Shown in pieces: positions 6,113 through 9,189 of a stretch of 9,189 nt of DNA (position 1 is the stretch's first letter; every line of letters starts with the position of its first letter). Source of the stretch: Candidatus Borrarchaeota archaeon (GTDB lineage: Archaea; Asgardarchaeota; Sifarchaeia; Borrarchaeales; Borrarchaeaceae); assembly GCA_016840645.1 (NCBI GenBank), contig JAEORY010000128.1, positions 1 through 9,189 on the forward strand. The letters run 5' to 3'. The notes under the pieces were generated by a model that was not told where the DNA came from, did not search any database, and saw only the letters and a list, made by a program, of their open reading frames with translations. The position numbers and the translations under genes were made by a program.

Positions 6113-6265
6113 GTTTAACGAGTTGAGTTTGTAATTCTCTCTGTTTTTCCTTAAAAATAACGTCTTAATGCCAGTTATAACGTTAACTATGATCTTGACT
6201 AAGCGTGTGAGCAATGCAAATGCCAACGCTTTTTCAAATGCCTCCCTTAATAAAAACTCTTTCAA
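6095..6265 (-). CDS. Possible small protein, 56 aa
   Basis: This minus-strand frame starts at a TTG (6263-6265) and would encode 56 residues: an amphipathic to hydrophobic stretch (about 4-37, including ALAFALLTRLVKIIVNVI) followed by a basic and polar tail with LRKNRENYK. No other start lies between it and the upstream stop. A TATA-like run at 6280-6295 is placed for near-leaderless transcription on this strand. Against it are the weak start codon, lack of a ribosome site, small size and no family I know. It could be a small membrane-associated peptide, a gene remnant or chance. Confidence 0.22.
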   Translation of the reverse strand: MKEFLLREAFEKALAFALLTRLVKIIVNVITGIKTLFLRKNRENYKLNSLNQSDAV

Positions 6266-6279
6266 CGAAGTTGATTTTG

Positions 6280-6297
6280 TTTATAAATATTATAATC
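6280..6297. promoter_or_regulatory. Near-palindromic TATA-like element
   Basis: TTTATAAATATTATAA is AT-only and almost self-complementary, so it could place transcription factors in either direction. On the plus strand it would start transcription near 6310-6320, giving a leader of about 40 bases to the gene at 6354. On the minus strand it would serve the doubtful small ORF. Confidence 0.4.
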
Positions 6298-6353
6298 AAA
6301 TAGTAGAGTTTATATTGAAGTGACTTATCACGGAATTCGATTTTGTCAGGAGA

Positions 6354-7121
6354 GTGATACTGATACAAGGAATTTTTGATGCTTTAGCACAGATAATACA
6401 GATAATACCTCAAACCGTCCAAATTATCATTTTCGGTGCTCTAATCGTAGTATTTATGCTCAGTATAATAGTGGGTTTTATAAAGAATCGTCGCTTGAAG
6501 AAAAAATACACAAAAAAGATTGAAGAAGTACTCCCTAAGTATGTGAAAGGAAAGGCGGAATATGAAGACGCAGGAGGATCGGGCTTTCGAATCAATGCTG
6601 TGCCAAAGAAATATTTTCATGATGTATCTATTGCCTTAGTTTTATTGAATCGTGAAAATCTACTACACCCAATAATTAATCATTTTCAAAAAGATCAAGA
6701 CAAACTTGCCTTTATGGGAACGCTTCGCAAGACTGCAACAATCACGATAGAAGTGATCCCAAAAGAAGAACGTCTCATAAAGGATTTGTTCAAGGAAATT
6801 GTTGACCTTGAAACTGTTAAAATCGACAAAAAATTTGATGCTGCATTTTTAATTAAAAGTTCAGAGGTATACTCAGCTAGATCCCTCTTTCTTGCAAAAG
6901 AAGGGCAGCAATTAAGGGCAATTCTATTGAAATACAGAGACCACATTAAGCGGTTCGCTATACATCATGAAGAGGCTCAATCCAGTTTGAACGCAATCTT
7001 CTTTATCAGCAAAGACATTGAAGTTGCAAAATTCTTCCCAATATTCTTCAAAATGGCAGAAGTATACGATTCTGTTGACTTCGAAAAATATAGGCGCTCT
7101 TACAAAAAGAAACGAACATAG
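6354..7121 (+). CDS. Membrane-anchored protein of unknown function, 255 aa
   Basis: I do not recognise this protein with confidence. It has one clear membrane segment near the N-terminus (about 22-43, IIIFGALIVVFMLSIIVGFI) followed at once by a strongly basic stretch (KNRRLKKKYTKK, 44-55). By the positive-inside rule, the 200-residue remainder should face the cytoplasm. The soluble part alternates strands and helices, with a run FDAAFLIKSSEVYSARSLFL (161-180) that loosely recalls uncharacterised bacterial and archaeal membrane-anchored domains such as DUF3137; that link is a guess. The C-terminus is very basic (RRSYKKKRT). The start is GTG, the only candidate after an in-frame TGA at 6321; AGGAG sits one base before it, too close for a normal Shine-Dalgarno site. 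The gene ends before a hairpin shared with the convergent flippase-like gene. It is surely a real gene by length and composition. Confidence 0.85.
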   Translation: MILIQGIFDALAQIIQIIPQTVQIIIFGALIVVFMLSIIVGFIKNRRLKKKYTKKIEEVLPKYVKGKAEYEDAGGSGFRINAVPKKYFHDVSIALVLLNRENLLHPIINHFQKDQDKLAFMGTLRKTATITIEVIPKEERLIKDLFKEIVDLETVKIDKKFDAAFLIKSSEVYSARSLFLAKEGQQLRAILLKYRDHIKRFAIHHEEAQSSLNAIFFISKDIEVAKFFPIFFKMAEVYDSVDFEKYRRSYKKKRT

Positions 7122-7139
7122 AGAGGTCTATCCTACCCT

Positions 7140-7160
7140 AAATCGCCCCAGAGGCGATTT
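7140..7160. terminator. Hairpin between convergent genes, likely two-way terminator
   Basis: AAATCGCC (7140-7147) and GGCGATTT (7153-7160) form a perfect eight-pair stem with a five-base loop. The stem ends in A/T runs on both strands and lies 19 bases after one stop codon and 13 bases from the other, which suits a terminator working in both directions. Confidence 0.6.
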
Positions 7161-7172
7161 CAATGAGTAACT

Positions 7173-8207
7173 TCATTCACCTATTTTTTCTATCGATCTA
7201 ACTGTAACATAAATGCCTCCACATATTGCAGGAATCCATAATGAAACAAAGGCAAAAGTAATAGACAAGATGAATGCTGTCACAGCATTTACTCCAATGA
7301 TTGACATAATAACTACCATAGCAGCTTCACGAGTTCCTAATCCAGAAATCGTCACAGGGACTAATGCAGCAAACATCGATAGAGGAAAAATCGTAATAAA
7401 ATGTAGAACGTTAGGTAGGTTTGGTTGTAGCGCTGCTAAAACTAAATATGCTTGACCACATGTAGAAATCCAAATTGCTAAGGAATAAAGATACACACCT
7501 ACTAAGAAGACTTTTTTATCACGAAAAGTGCTAACACTCTCAGAGAATTGATCGAAAATTTTCGATGTTGTATCTCTCTGTCTTTCTTTGAAAACGCCTC
7601 CAATCATTTTGAGTATAGGTGTGGCAAATATATTAATCACCTTTTCTCCATATCTTTCACTAAAGAGTAGAAAAGAAAGGCCAATCAATAATCCAGCCAT
7701 GATTATGCCAATCAAAAGGATATATTGAAACTCAGCAAGTGACCCTACAAAAAATAGTGGTACACCAACTAACACGATGGTAATTAAAGAAATAACATCG
7801 AAAACTCTATCAAGTACGATTGAGAAAACCGCTTTTCCAGCTGGAACACGTACACTACTATCTGAATCTCTTGCTAAGAGATAAGCCCTTAAAAGATCTC
7901 CTAGCTTTGAAGGGGTGAAACTTCCTCCATATAGTCCCGTCAAATATAGCAGAGATGCTTTTTTAAGTCCTAATTTAGGGTAACCAAGATTAGCAACTAT
8001 GAGCTTCCACCTGTGGGCCCTTACTAGCAAAATAAATGGCTCAACTATTAAAGCAAGAGCAAGATATCTTGGATCTGCTGTACTGATAACCGTAATAATT
8101 GAGTCAATTCCAATATACCACAGAAGGAAGGCAAGTAAGGCAATAGAAATTAACGATACTGCAAATAATCTTTTCTTGCTCACCTTCTTAATTCCTGTCT
8201 GTGTCAC
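7173..8207 (-). CDS. Flippase-like integral membrane protein (UPF0104 / AglD-type, LPG synthase TM domain)
   Basis: This 344-residue protein has about eight membrane segments and the conserved features of the lysylphosphatidylglycerol synthase TM / UPF0104 family. These are an arginine-rich turn after the second segment (VRAHRWK, 62-68), the motif GGSFTPSKLGDLLRAYLL (94-111), VLDRVFD (131-137) and, late, PVTISGLGTREAAMV (284-298). Archaeal relatives such as the membrane half of AglD act in polyprenyl-phosphate sugar and S-layer glycan pathways; a role in flipping or modifying a lipid-linked sugar is inferred. It lies downstream of the glycosyltransferase gene on the same strand with a 121-base gap, and a possible own promoter (TTTAATATT near 8289-8297). 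The GTG at 8205-8207 is used here. A GTG eight codons later (8181-8183) has AGGA about nine bases before it and gives MSKKRLFAV, an equally good start. Confidence 0.9.
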   Translation of the reverse strand: MTQTGIKKVSKKRLFAVSLISIALLAFLLWYIGIDSIITVISTADPRYLALALIVEPFILLVRAHRWKLIVANLGYPKLGLKKASLLYLTGLYGGSFTPSKLGDLLRAYLLARDSDSSVRVPAGKAVFSIVLDRVFDVISLITIVLVGVPLFFVGSLAEFQYILLIGIIMAGLLIGLSFLLFSERYGEKVINIFATPILKMIGGVFKERQRDTTSKIFDQFSESVSTFRDKKVFLVGVYLYSLAIWISTCGQAYLVLAALQPNLPNVLHFITIFPLSMFAALVPVTISGLGTREAAMVVIMSIIGVNAVTAFILSITFAFVSLWIPAICGGIYVTVRSIEKIGE

Positions 8208-8328
8208 GACATATCTACTCCAAAAATTACCTCTTGCTAATGATCCGCTAAGAATAAGTAGTGACTGTGAAATAGGAAATGTTTCTCAATATTAAACTTA
8301 TCTTTTTTGTGATTAACATTATGAATTA

Positions 8329-9054
8329 TCAAAGCTTGCGAAGGCGTGCTTTAATCATTGCTGGAAAAACTTTCAAAGCATATGACTTAAAGCGTACAAA
8401 GCTTTTGCCTGTTTTTCTGAACGAGTATGAAATCGGAATTTCCTTGAGTCGATATCCTTTTCTAAGTAAATCGATTGTGAGTACCTGTGCATAATTATAA
8501 TCGTGCACAATCTCCAAATTTTGTAGAGCACGTTTACTAAATGCCCGTAGACCAGTTTGTCCATCTGTAATTCGTCGCCCCGTAAATAACATAAGAAGTG
8601 CAGTCAAAAATAGGTTTCCAAGTCGTCTTTGGGCTTTCATTTTAAGTATTGATCCCAGAAATCGTGATCCTAACACATAGTCAGCTTCATTGCGTAAAAT
8701 CAATTCAATTAATGCTGGAATTTCTTCGGGTGCATATTCACCATCAGCATCTAACATAACCGCCATATCAGCCCCATTTTCTAGTGATTTTTCGACACCA
8801 GTCCGTATTGCTGCCCCTAGACCTCTATTAACTTTATGTGACACAATTAAATCTGCTCCTGATTCTGTTGCTAAACGTTCAGTGTTATCTTTAGAGCCAT
8901 CATTTATGACAAGAGTGATAATTTCAACATTGTTTATTTTTATATTATTAGCTCTATGTATAACTTCAGCGATCGAATTTTCTTCATTATAAGCAGGTAT
9001 CATAATAAAAAGTGACTTTTTTTTGGCTAACTTTTTATTTTTAGTTTTCTCCAT
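8329..9054 (-). CDS. GT2 family glycosyltransferase (dolichol-phosphate sugar synthase-like)
   Basis: This enzyme should transfer a sugar from a nucleotide sugar (often GDP-mannose or UDP-glucose) to a polyprenyl or dolichyl phosphate at the cytoplasmic face of the membrane. Counting from the ATG at 9052-9054 (241 aa), the GT-A fold motifs appear in order: IPAYNEE (19-25), NDGSKD (51-56), NRGLGAA (76-82), the metal-binding DADG (102-105), GSRF (129-132) and TDGQTGLRAF (163-172). There is no C-terminal membrane domain, so it belongs to the short soluble type that relies on a membrane partner; the flippase-like gene downstream is the obvious candidate. The frame extends upstream to a GTG at 9129, with another ATG at 9084. 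The extra residues look unlike the family and I chose 9054 because it leaves the usual short lead before IPAYNEE. The exact sugar cannot be read from the sequence. Confidence 0.91.
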   Translation of the reverse strand: MEKTKNKKLAKKKSLFIMIPAYNEENSIAEVIHRANNIKINNVEIITLVINDGSKDNTERLATESGADLIVSHKVNRGLGAAIRTGVEKSLENGADMAVMLDADGEYAPEEIPALIELILRNEADYVLGSRFLGSILKMKAQRRLGNLFLTALLMLFTGRRITDGQTGLRAFSKRALQNLEIVHDYNYAQVLTIDLLRKGYRLKEIPISYSFRKTGKSFVRFKSYALKVFPAMIKARLRKL

Positions 9055-9189
9055 TGATTTCGCCGTCTTATAATGCTTCTGCATAATAGGGGGAATATGG
9101 TTTAATTGTTCTAGTGAATGATACACCACAAGAATATGTTCACAAATTAAAAAGTTTCCTCAGTCGAGTATTCTTTGCATAGACATTTC

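Larger units (their letters stand above)
5970..6353. other. 384-base gap, no confident gene
   Basis: The plus strand shows no convincing frame. It contains a tandem near-duplication, a doubtful minus-strand ORF and a near-palindromic TATA-like element, each listed separately. The left part (5970-6090) shows nothing I can name. Confidence 0.5.

Noticed and set aside
9055..9189. N-terminal extension of the glycosyltransferase to GTG 9129 and a possible gene at the right edge
   Set aside because: The 25 extra residues look unlike the GT2 family and no ribosome site supports them; the last 60 bases contain no readable gene.

Overview
The window looks like chromosomal DNA of an AT-rich archaeon. 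Pointers are an archaeal Dpo4-like Y-family polymerase ending in a PCNA-binding motif, an archaeal-style site-2 protease with a long N-terminal domain, an Ard1/Naa10-like acetyltransferase, an AglD/UPF0104-type membrane protein next to a dolichol-phosphate-type glycosyltransferase, TATA-like boxes 25-60 bases upstream of starts, several GTG/TTG starts and few convincing Shine-Dalgarno sites. A mesophilic lineage such as Asgard archaea or a relative would fit, but this is inference and no gene here fixes the phylum. There is no rRNA, tRNA or CRISPR array.

Layout. Bases 1-310 form a GC-rich block that is not convincingly coding and is packed with hairpins, probably the 3' or 5' part of a structured RNA cut by the window edge. 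The polymerase gene (350-1435, +) follows at once and converges on a gene for an unrecognised 150-residue protein (1450-1902, -). Bases 1903-2482 carry no intact gene. They hold repeated motifs, an 18-base palindrome and, at 2158-2331 on the minus strand, a decayed copy of the 3' end of a site-2 protease gene. Next comes a gene for an XRE-type helix-turn-helix protein with two LAGLIDADG-like motifs (2483-3949, +), probably a homing-endonuclease-type selfish gene, followed by a hairpin. The intact site-2 protease gene (4123-5328, -) diverges from the acetyltransferase gene (5490-5969, +). A 384-base gap (5970-6353) with a two-way TATA-like element and a doubtful small ORF precedes a gene for a one-helix membrane-anchored protein of unknown function (6354-7121, +). 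A perfect hairpin (7140-7160) separates it from the convergent flippase-like gene (7173-8207, -), which lies downstream of a GT2 glycosyltransferase gene (8329-9054, -).

How they work together. The glycosyltransferase and flippase-like protein form a plausible two-gene unit: one would load a sugar on a polyprenyl phosphate, the other would act at the membrane in the same lipid or glycan pathway. The other genes look like independent housekeeping or stress genes. The most notable local event is the HTH/LAGLIDADG gene lying between a wrecked 3' copy and an intact copy of the same protease gene, with one 33-base stretch almost identical between the copies. The other leading candidate for something undescribed is the structured RNA at the left edge.
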